Positions 1 to 6,688 of a stretch of DNA of 8,786 bases are shown in pieces (the first letter of the stretch is position 1; each line of letters begins with the position of its first letter). The translations under genes were made by a program, and so were the position numbers. The notes under the pieces were generated by a model. That model made no database searches. It worked only from the letters and a program-made list of their open reading frames with translations, and was not told the DNA's origin. The DNA is from an uncultured archaeon (GTDB taxonomy: Archaea > Thermoproteota > Nitrososphaeria > Conexivisphaerales > CALBHZ01). The DNA lies in contig CALBHZ010000234.1 in the NCBI GenBank assembly GCA_937892815.1, positions 1 to 8,786 on the forward strand. Direction: 5' to 3'.

Positions 1-70
1 TTTTCAAGCAGAAGACGGCATACGAGATGTAGAGAGGTCTCGTGGGCTCGGAGATGTGTATAAGAGACAG
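1..70 (+). other. Illumina/Nextera P7 adapter (artefact, not genome)
   Basis: Bases 5-28 are the P7 flow-cell sequence. Bases 29-36 (GTAGAGAG) sit where the 8-base i7 index belongs, 37-51 are the read-2 transposase arm, and 52-70 are the 19-bp Tn5 mosaic end. Genome starts at 71. From memory the index corresponds to Nextera XT N707. Nothing here should be annotated biologically, and any ORF crossing it is spurious. Confidence 0.98.
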
Positions 71-486
71 AGTTAAGCGATGGTCAGAAACAGAGGGTTG
101 CTGTAGCAGGTGCGATCGTTTTAAAGCCTAAGCTTTTAGTACTAGATGAACCTACTAGCCTCTTAGATCCAGAGACGGCATATGATGTTGTAAGCTTAGT
201 TAAGGAGCTCAATAGGAGTTTAGGCTTAACCGTTATTTTAGTAGAACACAGGTTAGAGCTCGTATCCACTATCGCTTCTAGACTTGTCGTGATAAATGAA
301 GGACGCATTGTTGGAAATGACAAACCGGAGCGAGTTCTCAGCGATGTCAATTTACAAAAAGTAGGACTCACGCCTCCTCCAATAGTCGATCTTCAGGTAG
401 AGCTTAGGAAGAGAGGAATAACTATAGACCCGATAGCTCTAGATGTAGACAGGTTTTTAAGAGAGCTGGATAAGGTGGGAAAATGA
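71..486 (+). CDS. ecfA1: ECF transporter ATPase subunit EcfA, C-terminal part (5'-truncated)
   Basis: This is the C-terminal half of an ABC-type ATPase that would hydrolyse ATP to drive an energy-coupling-factor vitamin or metal-ion importer at the cytoplasmic membrane. Reading starts at base 73, leaving about 137 residues. The fragment opens with the ABC signature (LSDGQKQRV), followed by Walker B ([14 protein letters not shown], about residues 19-32) and the H-loop histidine in VEHRLEL (about residue 59). Walker A and the Q-loop are lost beyond the adapter junction at 70/71. Asp replaces the commoner Gly at the third signature position. The stop overlaps the next gene's ATG in an ATGA arrangement, so the two ATPases are translationally coupled and probably form the EcfA-EcfA' heterodimer. 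Assignment to the ECF class rests mainly on the adjacent EcfT, because the fragment alone would fit other importer ATPases. The A1/A2 numbering is arbitrary. Confidence 0.9.
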
Positions 487-1283
487 TTAAGTTTGAGTCC
501 GTCACCTTTATAAGACCTAATGGAGTAGTAGCTCTAAAGGATATTAATTTAGAAATAGAGAAGAACGAATTGGTTACGATAGTTGGCGCAAATGGAGCAG
601 GCAAGACGACCCTTCTCAAACATATGAACGGATTGCTCAAGCCTACAAAAGGCAGGGTTCTAATTGATGGAGTAGATACTAGGAAGACGTCCGTTGCTAG
701 CCTTTCTAAGAAGATCGGGCTGGTTTTTCAAAATCCAGATCATCAGCTTTTTTCAGAAAGCGTAGAGGCCGAGATCGTCTTTGGACTTAAGAACTTTGGA
801 TTCGATGAAAGGGAAATTAAGAGGAGAACCGAAAAGATATTGGAGTTCTTCGGGCTGAAAGAGCTTAGAGATAGAGCGCCGCTAACCTTAAGCGGAGGAG
901 AGAAGAAGAGGCTTTGTATTGCAGCTGTATTAGCTTGGGACCCAGATGTCCTAGTACTCGATGAACCGACCGTTGGGCAAGACCTACAAAATAGGCTTAA
1001 GCTATATGAGGTTATTAACGAGTTGAGGAGGAGGGGGAAAGGAGTAATCATAGTCTCACACGATATAGAGTTTCTCTGGCCACTACAAGCTAGAACGATA
1101 GTTATGGCCGACGGCGAGATACTGAAGGACGGTCCTGCTTACGAGGTATTTATGGACAGAGAACTATTAAAAGCTGCGAGAATTAGACAGCCTCAATTAG
1201 CAGAGCTATCTACGAAGCTCTCCTTAAACTTTCCGTTTAAAGGGGTGGAAGATGCTGTAGAGCGGCTGTTGAGGAGTGATTGA
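483..1283 (+). CDS. ecfA2: ECF transporter ATPase subunit EcfA (second ATPase)
   Basis: This 266-residue ABC ATPase has the usual EcfA length and a complete motif set: Walker [10 protein letters not shown] (about residues 35-43), Q-loop in [10 protein letters not shown] with Gln83, signature LSGGEKKR (136-143), Walker B DVLVLDEP (155-162) followed by D-loop VGQD, and H-loop His193 in VSHD. The NPDxQ element after the Q-loop is typical of EcfA proteins. The ATG overlaps the upstream stop by 4 bases and is preceded by an AAGGTG-type ribosome site at 472-477, which supports this start. It lies between another EcfA and EcfT, so it should form the nucleotide-binding dimer that docks on EcfT. The substrate cannot be read from the ATPase, because specificity lies in an S component not seen here. 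Confidence 0.95.
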   Translation: MIKFESVTFIRPNGVVALKDINLEIEKNELVTIVGANGAGKTTLLKHMNGLLKPTKGRVLIDGVDTRKTSVASLSKKIGLVFQNPDHQLFSESVEAEIVFGLKNFGFDEREIKRRTEKILEFFGLKELRDRAPLTLSGGEKKRLCIAAVLAWDPDVLVLDEPTVGQDLQNRLKLYEVINELRRRGKGVIIVSHDIEFLWPLQARTIVMADGEILKDGPAYEVFMDRELLKAARIRQPQLAELSTKLSLNFPFKGVEDAVERLLRSD

Positions 1284-1284
1284 T

Positions 1285-2016
1285 ATGGCCTATATGTTAG
1301 CCGAGGGTCTCACATTCAGGTATGAAGATTCTCCTATTCATAGAAGGGATCCTAGAGCGAAGTTGCTGTTATCGATATGTCTTTTTATCGTCGCCTTATC
1401 TAGCAACTCAGTAATCCACATACTAATTGTACTTGCCCTAATATCCATACCAGCAATGATAGCAAATATTCTCAAACGAATGGCGAAAACCCTCGTTTTC
1501 TCGCTTACCTTCTCTGTTTTCATATTCGTAGTTAACTTTGCAGTTGGATATGATGTAATGTATTCGTTAACGCTCGCCCTTAGGTTTATCGCTATAGTAG
1601 CGGCGGCCTCCCTATTCTTCTTAACTACCTCACCAGACGAACTGGAATACGTAATGCGATGGATGAAGCTACCTAGAGACTTCGTATTCGCTTTCGTAAC
1701 GGCCGTAAGATTCGTGCCCGTCCTTCTCCTCGATCTCCTTCAAATATTAGACGCTCAGAAATCAAGGGGATTAGAGGTAGAAAGAGGAGGGCCCGTAAAG
1801 AGGATAAGAAACCTAATTCCAATTTTAATTCCATTAATCGTAAATGCGCTAATTAGAAGTGGGGAGTTAGCGGAGGCTATGGAGGCTAGAGGTTATGGCG
1901 CCGTCAAAAGGCCTACCTCGCTTTACGTTCTCTCATTTGATAAATGGGATGCGATTTTGTCTTCATTATCTGTAATAGGTTCTGTTATCTTTATTTACCT
2001 CTCCTTCTTACTCTGA
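1285..2016 (+). CDS. ecfT: ECF transporter transmembrane coupling protein EcfT
   Basis: This integral membrane scaffold couples the two ATPases to a substrate-binding S component. The N-terminus has the family hallmark HRRDPRAKL (about residues 19-27). It is followed by roughly five hydrophobic segments and two cytoplasmic coupling motifs, SRG (160-162) and ARG in EARGYG (201-203), spaced about 40 residues apart as in EcfT. These motifs are known in the family to contact the ATPase grooves. I chose ATG at 1285, one base after the ecfA2 stop, because GAGGAG at 1271-1276 is well spaced for it. A GTG at 1276 would add three residues and overlap ecfA2 by 8 bp. At 243 residues the protein is of normal size. 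It closes an ecfA-ecfA-ecfT operon. Confidence 0.93.
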   Translation: MAYMLAEGLTFRYEDSPIHRRDPRAKLLLSICLFIVALSSNSVIHILIVLALISIPAMIANILKRMAKTLVFSLTFSVFIFVVNFAVGYDVMYSLTLALRFIAIVAAASLFFLTTSPDELEYVMRWMKLPRDFVFAFVTAVRFVPVLLLDLLQILDAQKSRGLEVERGGPVKRIRNLIPILIPLIVNALIRSGELAEAMEARGYGAVKRPTSLYVLSFDKWDAILSSLSVIGSVIFIYLSFLL

Positions 2017-2019
2017 ACT

Positions 2020-2361
2020 ATGTTCATAAAAGTAGATACTTGGACGTGGTTACCGAGACTTGGTAAGGATGCTTTCTCCCAGCTCATGAGGTTAGGAGTT
2101 AAGTATGATAAGAGGAACGGTTTCTATATTCCATCTTCTATAGATCTAAGAGAGGTCGCGAGCGTCATCGAGAAGGCAACTGGGAAAAACGTGAATTTCG
2201 TATTTAGATGCTTCATGTGTGGAAAAGATATGACATGTATAGACTGTGAATACAAGTGGAGTTGTAAAGTTGAACTCACTTCTGGAAAGTGCATATGTTC
2301 AAATTGTATGAAGAAAATAGATATGAAGGACTACGTTACAAAATGGGCTTCCCTAATTTAA
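2020..2361 (+). CDS. small eight-cysteine, probable zinc-binding protein of unknown function
   Basis: I do not recognise this 113-residue protein. The N-terminal about 60 residues (WTWLPRLGKDAFSQLMRLGV followed by a YDKRNGFYIP stretch and two predicted helices) look like a small alpha/beta domain. The C-terminal half holds eight cysteines at 64, 67, 73, 76, 82, 91, 93 and 96, including CFMC, CIDC and a CICSNC cluster, enough for two metal sites. It begins 3 nt after the ecfT stop with no visible Shine-Dalgarno site, so it is probably co-transcribed with the ECF genes. Whether it relates to the transported substrate is unknown. Its stop overlaps the stop of the opposing winged-helix gene in a shared TTAA. 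It is not an S component: there are no hydrophobic membrane segments. Confidence 0.8.
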   Translation: MFIKVDTWTWLPRLGKDAFSQLMRLGVKYDKRNGFYIPSSIDLREVASVIEKATGKNVNFVFRCFMCGKDMTCIDCEYKWSCKVELTSGKCICSNCMKKIDMKDYVTKWASLI

Positions 2362-2633
2362 ATTCTTAATTCGATCTTATTCCATTCGTCTAGCATCCGT
2401 TTTAAAGAGGCTACTCTGGGATCTCCGTAATTTACTTTAAGGATCCTTATCCTTCCGAACCTTCTTTCTTCAATTAGTCCTTCTCTTTTTAATAACTCCA
2501 ACTGAGCATCGCCCGATCTATAATCTACTTTCGAATCCTTTATTAAATGAGTTATGTTTATCTCTCCGTATTTTAGTAGGGTGAAAAGAAGCTTTACCCT
2601 AGTCTTTGATTGGAAAATTTCCTCTACGTTCAA
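2358..2633 (-). CDS. small winged-helix DNA-binding protein coupled to cdc6
   Basis: This 91-residue protein consists of essentially one winged-helix domain. An N-terminal helix (VEEIFQSKTRVKLLFTLLK) leads into a helix-turn-helix region (INITHLIKDSKVDYRSGDAQ), a helix LELLKREGLIEE, and a beta wing RRFGRIRILKVNYGDP. This is the layout of ArsR/MarR-like archaeal regulators. The start is TTG at 2633: it is the first possible start after an in-frame TAG immediately upstream, and it overlaps the TGA of cdc6 in a TTGA, so the pair is translationally coupled. A GGAGGAG stretch inside the end of cdc6, about 11 nt upstream, may serve as ribosome site. Linkage to an initiator gene suggests DNA binding in replication control or autoregulation, but that is inference. 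It could be an ordinary transcription factor. Confidence 0.8.
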   Translation of the reverse strand: MNVEEIFQSKTRVKLLFTLLKYGEINITHLIKDSKVDYRSGDAQLELLKREGLIEERRFGRIRILKVNYGDPRVASLKRMLDEWNKIELRI

Positions 2634-3766
2634 CTAATTCTCATCTCCTCCATTAACGTCCTTCTAATTAGATTAGGGTCAGCCTTTAAGCTTACGAAGG
2701 TAGATCTGCCTTTTCCCATCGACAACACTCTAGTAGACACCAGACCTTTAGCCTCTAGCAATTTCACGGACATCCAAAGAGAAGTGTGGCTTATCTCCTC
2801 CCTCCCCACACCTCTTAAAAATTCATTAACTTTTTCCTTAAGCTCTCCCATATTAAGCTCCTTTCTTAGATAATTGTTTGCTAAAGCGAGCAAGATTGCC
2901 TTTTCCCTCTCCTCTAAATCTCGAAGCTCATATGAGTACGTCAGAAGAGGGAGGAGTTCCCCTGCTTTCTCTACATGTTTGACCGTCACCTTCCGTCCTC
3001 CTTCAATCTCTGCATACTTTCCAGCCTTATATAGCAACTCGATAGCTAACCTCGCATCTCCGTTAGTAGAAGCTATATCCGCTATCATTTCTACGACTTC
3101 TCTGCTTATACATCCGGGAACAAACGCTATCTCAGCTCTATCCCATAAAATGTCGAATAACTCTGTCTTACTGTATTTAGATAGCTTGATGTGCGCTCCC
3201 ATTAAGGAGCTTTTAAGGCTTTCATCTACCTTAGCGAGGTAATCCAGTCTTTTAGATATCAGAAGAAGGGATATAACGCTATAACCGATTTCTCCTGATC
3301 TAACCATTGAATATAAGATATCGGATCCAGACAGCTCGATTAATTCATCTACCTCATCAATTACTAAAAACAACGTACTCCTGTTTTTAGAAAGGTCCTC
3401 TAGTACTCTACACATAGCTTCAGAAGGATTATATCCTCTTCTAGGAAATTTCAAGTTCAAGGACTCCATTATCCTATTCATTACTAGTATCGGTCCTCGA
3501 TCGATCCTAGAATTAACCGTACAGAATACCGCTCTCACACCATATCTCCTAGTTTGCTCCTTTCCGAGCTCACAAAGCTTCCTAGCTAACATCGTTTTCC
3601 CACTCCCAACAGGACCCGTTAAGAGGACTACTTGTCCTGCTTCTCCACGTTTTATAAAGGAGGAGAAGAGGGTGAGGAGCTCTTCTAGCTCTTTCTCTCT
3701 ATGAGGTATTCTCTTAGGTAGGTAATCGGCACTTAAAACAAATTCATCTCTGAATATCGAACTCAT
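2630..3766 (-). CDS. cdc6: Orc1/Cdc6-type AAA+ replication initiator
   Basis: This 378-residue protein has the archaeal Orc1/Cdc6 architecture. The N-terminal lead-in is DYLPKRIPHREKELEEL. Walker A is GPVGSGKT (51-58), Walker B FLVIDEVDEL (133-142) is followed by SGSDILYSMVR, a sensor-2 type GDAR lies at 236-239, and a C-terminal winged-helix region runs from about 265 to 378. The family binds origin boxes and loads the MCM helicase. One oddity is the sensor-1 strand, which reads LLISKRLDY: Lys172 stands where family members usually have Asn (ISN), so ATP sensing may be altered and this may be a divergent paralogue. ATG at 3766 lies 26-27 bp from the centre of a TATA box, so the mRNA is probably leaderless. 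It is the first gene of a two-gene minus-strand unit with the winged-helix gene, and diverges from the APC permease across 189 bp. Confidence 0.93.
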   Translation of the reverse strand: MSSIFRDEFVLSADYLPKRIPHREKELEELLTLFSSFIKRGEAGQVVLLTGPVGSGKTMLARKLCELGKEQTRRYGVRAVFCTVNSRIDRGPILVMNRIMESLNLKFPRRGYNPSEAMCRVLEDLSKNRSTLFLVIDEVDELIELSGSDILYSMVRSGEIGYSVISLLLISKRLDYLAKVDESLKSSLMGAHIKLSKYSKTELFDILWDRAEIAFVPGCISREVVEMIADIASTNGDARLAIELLYKAGKYAEIEGGRKVTVKHVEKAGELLPLLTYSYELRDLEEREKAILLALANNYLRKELNMGELKEKVNEFLRGVGREEISHTSLWMSVKLLEAKGLVSTRVLSMGKGRSTFVSLKADPNLIRRTLMEEMRIS

Positions 3767-3787
3767 CTAGCCCCTTCTGTTCCCTTC

Positions 3788-3800
3788 TTATTAAAAAGCC
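3788..3800 (-). promoter_or_regulatory. TATA-box promoter of cdc6 (leaderless)
   Basis: On the minus strand this reads GGCTTTTTAATAA, a T-rich archaeal TATA element. Its centre, near 3793, is 26-27 bp before the A of the cdc6 ATG, which predicts initiation at or next to the start codon. No clear Shine-Dalgarno site precedes the ATG, consistent with leaderless translation. Confidence 0.6.
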
Positions 3801-3821
3801 TTATTCTAACTTCAAAAACTA

Positions 3822-3863
3822 AATGAGAGGGAGGTTTACAAGGTTTTTAAAGTAACTCTCATT
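3822..3863. repeat. inverted repeat AATGAGAG / CTCTCATT in the cdc6-APC intergenic region
   Basis: Perfect 8-bp arms at 3822-3829 and 3856-3863 flank a 26-bp spacer that itself holds a TATA-like TTTTTAAAG. It sits upstream of cdc6 and about 50 bp before the APC TATA box, a fitting place for a dimeric regulator's half-sites. No match to the origin recognition box consensus as I remember it was seen. Confidence 0.5.
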
Positions 3864-3873
3864 GTAAGAATTC

Positions 3874-3885
3874 ACTTTTAAAAGT
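3874..3885. repeat. perfect 12-bp palindrome ACTTTTAAAAGT
   Basis: A self-complementary 12-mer in the cdc6-APC intergenic region, 24 bp upstream of the APC TATA box. It could be an alternative TATA element for either direction, an operator, or simply AT-rich coincidence. It is followed directly by CCTATAAGGGG at 3888-3898. Confidence 0.4.
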
Positions 3886-3908
3886 ATCCTATAAGGGGTT
3901 TCATTAAC

Positions 3909-3950
3909 TTTTTATACCTATAAGAGAATTGGGGAGATCGGCCTGAGGTG
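3909..3950 (+). promoter_or_regulatory. promoter and ribosome site of the APC permease gene
   Basis: TATA-like TTTTTATA lies at 3909-3916 and would start transcription near 3938. GAGGTG at 3945-3950, complementary to the archaeal 16S 3' end, sits 5 nt before the ATG at 3956. Unlike cdc6, this gene therefore has a short leader with a good Shine-Dalgarno site, which fixes the start. Confidence 0.6.
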
Positions 3951-3955
3951 TACCT

Positions 3956-5248
3956 ATGGAAAGGGATGGATTAGCGAGAAAGCTAGGACTTCTAGAGGCC
4001 GTTAGTATAGGGATAGGAGGAATGATTGGAGGAGCAATCTTTGAAGTAATAGGCTTAGTCGCCGGAATGGTCGGCCCTAGCATTTTCCTATCTTTTTCGT
4101 TTGCAGCTACGATTGCGGCGCTTATTGGATATAGCTATAGCAAGCTGGGACCTACCTTTCCGGAGTCAGGGGGAAGCTTTACCTACATTCATAAGGCTTT
4201 AAGAGGAAGAGCCTTATCGGTTTTCGTAGGATATATGTTATGGTTCTCTTATTCAGCTGCTTGCGCTCTTTACTCCGTTGGCTTTGCCTTTTACCTATCT
4301 TTCTTCATTAAGGGCGTGCCTCCGATATTTACCCCCTTTTTGTTAATTCTTGTCTTCGTCTTACTTAACCTTAGGGGGGTGAAGGAGGCCGGTATCATTC
4401 AGAGCATACTCGTTACTATAAAGGTCTTAAGCCTTGTTTTCCTGATTGTAGTGGGGTTAAGGGCGTTAAACCTAGATAACTTTTATCCTATGTTCCCTAA
4501 CGGCTTCTGGGCACCGCTTTTGGGAAGCGCTATCCTATTCATCGGATATCAAGGCTTCGATATAATAGGTACTTCGGCAGAGGAGCTCAAGGACCCCAAG
4601 AAAACGATTCCGAAGGCGATATATCTTTCAATCATCATAGTCGCTTTCCTCTACGTATTTGTATCAATAGTGAGCGTTGGAGTAGTTAATTACCAAGAAC
4701 TGGGGCCTGCGAGAGCTCCCCTAATACTAGTTGCGGAAAGATCGTTTGGAATTACTGGAATGTGGATCCTTGCAGCGGGAGGGGTGATATCTACGGGCTC
4801 TGCTTTCAATGCAGCTCTTTACGGTGCTTCTAGAATTGCTTACAACTTATCGTATTACAACATAATGCCAAAGTCGATGATGAAGCTAAATAAATCTAAG
4901 GCTCCCTATATCTCCGTTCTATCGGCTGGTGCGCTCACAACAGTCATCACCGTAGCGGGGCTTACTTCAGAGGAAACCGTTAAGTTTCTCTCTTCTCTAT
5001 CTTCGGCCTCATTTCTACTCATTTTCTTCTTAGTTACGATATCTAATTACAAGCTTAGGTATTTAACGAAGTCTAATGTAAAGATATTGAAGCTTGCTAT
5101 TGTCCTATGTTTATTCGCTATGGCGCTCTTAGCTTTTGCAGACCCAACGAGCTGGGTGGTAGTTCTATCTTGGATTGCTCTGTCCATTACAGTAGATAAG
5201 TTTTTGAAGTGGAAAATGAGCAGATTATATTACCATAGGAAGGGTTAG
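3956..5248 (+). CDS. APC-superfamily amino acid/cation permease
   Basis: This is a 430-residue polytopic membrane protein of the APC superfamily with about 12 hydrophobic segments, a typical length. TM1 carries the unwound-helix motif GIGGMIGGAIFE (about 19-30), the family's substrate-binding glycine stretch. TM6 (ILFIGYQGFDIIGTSAEE) leads into the cytoplasmic motif EELKDPKKTIPKAI (about 208-221), characteristic of amino acid-polyamine-organocation carriers. The start is set by GAGGTG 5 nt upstream. The substrate cannot be deduced from sequence by eye: amino acid uptake is the default, but some APC members (KimA type) move potassium, and a TrkA-type regulator is encoded immediately opposite. 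Its TAG overlaps the trkA TAA by 4 bp. Confidence 0.92.
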   Translation: MERDGLARKLGLLEAVSIGIGGMIGGAIFEVIGLVAGMVGPSIFLSFSFAATIAALIGYSYSKLGPTFPESGGSFTYIHKALRGRALSVFVGYMLWFSYSAACALYSVGFAFYLSFFIKGVPPIFTPFLLILVFVLLNLRGVKEAGIIQSILVTIKVLSLVFLIVVGLRALNLDNFYPMFPNGFWAPLLGSAILFIGYQGFDIIGTSAEELKDPKKTIPKAIYLSIIIVAFLYVFVSIVSVGVVNYQELGPARAPLILVAERSFGITGMWILAAGGVISTGSAFNAALYGASRIAYNLSYYNIMPKSMMKLNKSKAPYISVLSAGALTTVITVAGLTSEETVKFLSSLSSASFLLIFFLVTISNYKLRYLTKSNVKILKLAIVLCLFAMALLAFADPTSWVVVLSWIALSITVDKFLKWKMSRLYYHRKG

Positions 5249-5904
5249 CTCTTCGTTAACAGCATTGATATGAAGAGCGTAACTTTCGAGCGTTCTCCTG
5301 CAACTATAAATTCGTCTCCGTACATTATTTCAGTATCATCTTTAATTTCGGTAACTTTTCCATCTCTTATTAGCAGGGCGGCTACTTTACCATCGTTGAT
5401 AAGATCCTTCACCTTAGTACCAATTAACGATGAAGTGGTTGGTACCTTAGCTTTTAATACGATTACCTTGCTCTGTTCATCTTCAAATAATATGTGAGGC
5501 GTTCTCTGAAGTATTGCATTTTCGACCGCTCTTATTAGCAATTCTCCTTCAGATAAAACTACGTCGGCATATTCTCTGAACTTACTTATATCCGTAGACA
5601 GATGATTAACTCGCGCTATAACCCTCGGTATTGAGAACCTTTCCTTAGCCGTTTTACATACGGCTAAGTTAACGTCATCGTCATCTGTACACGCAACTAA
5701 GGTATCGGCTTCATCGGCACCTGCTATTTTCAAAAGCTCTTCATCCCTTCCATCTCCATGAAAGACCGCTGCTGAGTATTTCCTTGAAATGAGGCCACAT
5801 CTTTCCGGGTCTGTATCGATAATTCTCGTATGAATTCCTAATTCTTCAAGAAATCCGACTATCGCCTCGCCTATCCTTCCCGCTCCAACTATTATTACTA
5901 GCAA
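5245..5904 (-). CDS. trkA: TrkA-type RCK (K+ transport regulatory) protein
   Basis: This 219-residue soluble protein has two parts. An N-terminal RCK/Rossmann domain has GAGRIG (7-12) and an acidic residue at the end of strand 2 (IIDTDPER, Asp30), the nucleotide-binding hallmarks, followed by HGDGRDEELLKIAG and the strand LVACTDDDDVN. A TrkA-C domain (about 137-215) ends in GDEFIVAGERSKV. The family binds NAD(H) or other nucleotides and gates K+ channels or transporters at the membrane. Start is TTG at 5904: an in-frame TAG lies six bases upstream and the protein begins directly with the first Rossmann strand. AGGAG abuts the TTG, too close for a normal ribosome site. No TrkH/TrkG pore gene is visible in the window, so the partner is unknown. 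Candidates are the convergent APC permease or a transporter elsewhere. Confidence 0.92.
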   Translation of the reverse strand: MLVIIVGAGRIGEAIVGFLEELGIHTRIIDTDPERCGLISRKYSAAVFHGDGRDEELLKIAGADEADTLVACTDDDDVNLAVCKTAKERFSIPRVIARVNHLSTDISKFREYADVVLSEGELLIRAVENAILQRTPHILFEDEQSKVIVLKAKVPTTSSLIGTKVKDLINDGKVAALLIRDGKVTEIKDDTEIMYGDEFIVAGERSKVTLFISMLLTKS

Positions 5905-5930
5905 CTCCTACCTACTTTACCCTTGAGGGG

Positions 5931-5943
5931 ATTAAATATATAA
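5931..5943. promoter_or_regulatory. shared bidirectional TATA element between trkA and mscS
   Basis: ATTAAATATATAA lies almost midway in the 63-bp gap between the trkA TTG (5904) and the mscS ATG (5968). Read on either strand it gives a TATA-like box about 25-30 bp from the opposite start, predicting very short leaders both ways. There is no room for two independent promoters, so the genes probably share or compete for TBP binding. Confidence 0.55.
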
Positions 5944-5967
5944 GGTTGCTTAGGGTCTATTGAAGCG

Positions 5968-6657
5968 ATGCCTGAACTCTTCGAATCCATACTTATGATA
6001 AGTACCGTTGTGGTCCTTTCTGCAATCTTATCCCTACTGCTAAAGTACATCCTTAAGGATAAGTTGCACGTTTTAAGGATATTGGGTACCATCCTAATCT
6101 GGGCGGTAGGCTTCGTTACCCTCTTAGCTTACTTTGGCGTTAAAACGGAGGTCCTCATGTTGCTAATAGGGCTAGCCGGCATATCTTTAGTGTTATCCTC
6201 AAAGCCTGTTGTATCGAGTTGGATGGCTATGGAGCTTTTCATTAAAGCTCAAAAGCCGTTTAAGATAGGGGATAATTTATCGATAGGAGGGGTTTCTGGC
6301 AGGGTTATAAACCTAAATAGCTTGGTTACGGTTTTAGCAACCCCAGATGGCCATATTATTTATTATCCTAACCATCAATTTTTAGAATGCCCATTTAAGG
6401 TAGTTGGTAAAGAGGGAGTTAGAGTAAGGCTTTACTTCACGATACCTCACGATAAATTTGAAGAATTCAAAATGAAAATATCGGAGATATCCTTTGAGGT
6501 CAGAAGCGATTTAATAGAAAACGAAATGATAGAAGTTTTCGCTAAAACGTTAGTTCAAGATAAGTTCATTGTAGAGCTCGTTATACCGGTAAGGAACCCG
6601 AATAAGAAGGAAGATGTGGTAAGTCTAGTATTGGAGAAGCTCGCCGAGTACCTCTAA
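5968..6657 (+). CDS. mscS: small-conductance mechanosensitive ion channel (MscS family)
   Basis: This 229-residue membrane protein resembles MscS, which opens under membrane tension to release ions on osmotic downshift. Two N-terminal hydrophobic segments (about 6-27 and 36-56) precede the pore-lining TM3 (about 62-85, with GLAGISLVLSSKPVVSS). The conserved beta-domain entry PFKIGDNLSIGGVSGRV follows, then the family pattern ending DGHIIYYPNHQFL. An alpha/beta cytoplasmic domain completes it. It is shorter than E. coli MscS (about 286) mainly at the C-terminus. The ATG lies close to the predicted start site from the shared TATA at 5931-5943, so the mRNA is nearly leaderless. Divergence from trkA suggests co-regulation of K+ handling and osmotic release (inference). 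Confidence 0.9.
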   Translation: MPELFESILMISTVVVLSAILSLLLKYILKDKLHVLRILGTILIWAVGFVTLLAYFGVKTEVLMLLIGLAGISLVLSSKPVVSSWMAMELFIKAQKPFKIGDNLSIGGVSGRVINLNSLVTVLATPDGHIIYYPNHQFLECPFKVVGKEGVRVRLYFTIPHDKFEEFKMKISEISFEVRSDLIENEMIEVFAKTLVQDKFIVELVIPVRNPNKKEDVVSLVLEKLAEYL

Positions 6658-6658
6658 G

Positions 6659-6667
6659 TTTAAATTT
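6659..6667 (+). promoter_or_regulatory. TATA box of the DUF134 gene (leaderless)
   Basis: TTTAAATTT begins one base after the mscS stop. Its centre (6663) is exactly 26 bp before the ATG at 6689, predicting transcription from the start codon itself. The upstream BRE would overlap the mscS stop codon. No Shine-Dalgarno site is present. Confidence 0.6.
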
Positions 6668-6688
6668 AATCGATAGCGAACAGAATTC

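Noticed and set aside
84..371. 95-residue minus-strand ORF over the first gene
   Set aside because: It is the antisense shadow of the EcfA C-terminal frame, which has clear Walker B and H-loop motifs.
2874..3242. 122-residue plus-strand ORF inside cdc6
   Set aside because: Ser-rich antisense shadow of the Orc1/Cdc6 gene, with no promoter or motif.
3767..3955. Origin recognition boxes next to cdc6
   Set aside because: I found no segment matching the ORB or mini-ORB consensus as I remember it, so no origin is annotated, only the inverted repeats.
4630..4645. C box-like ATGATGA on the minus strand inside the APC gene
   Set aside because: No D box or stem partner, and the region is clearly coding on the plus strand.
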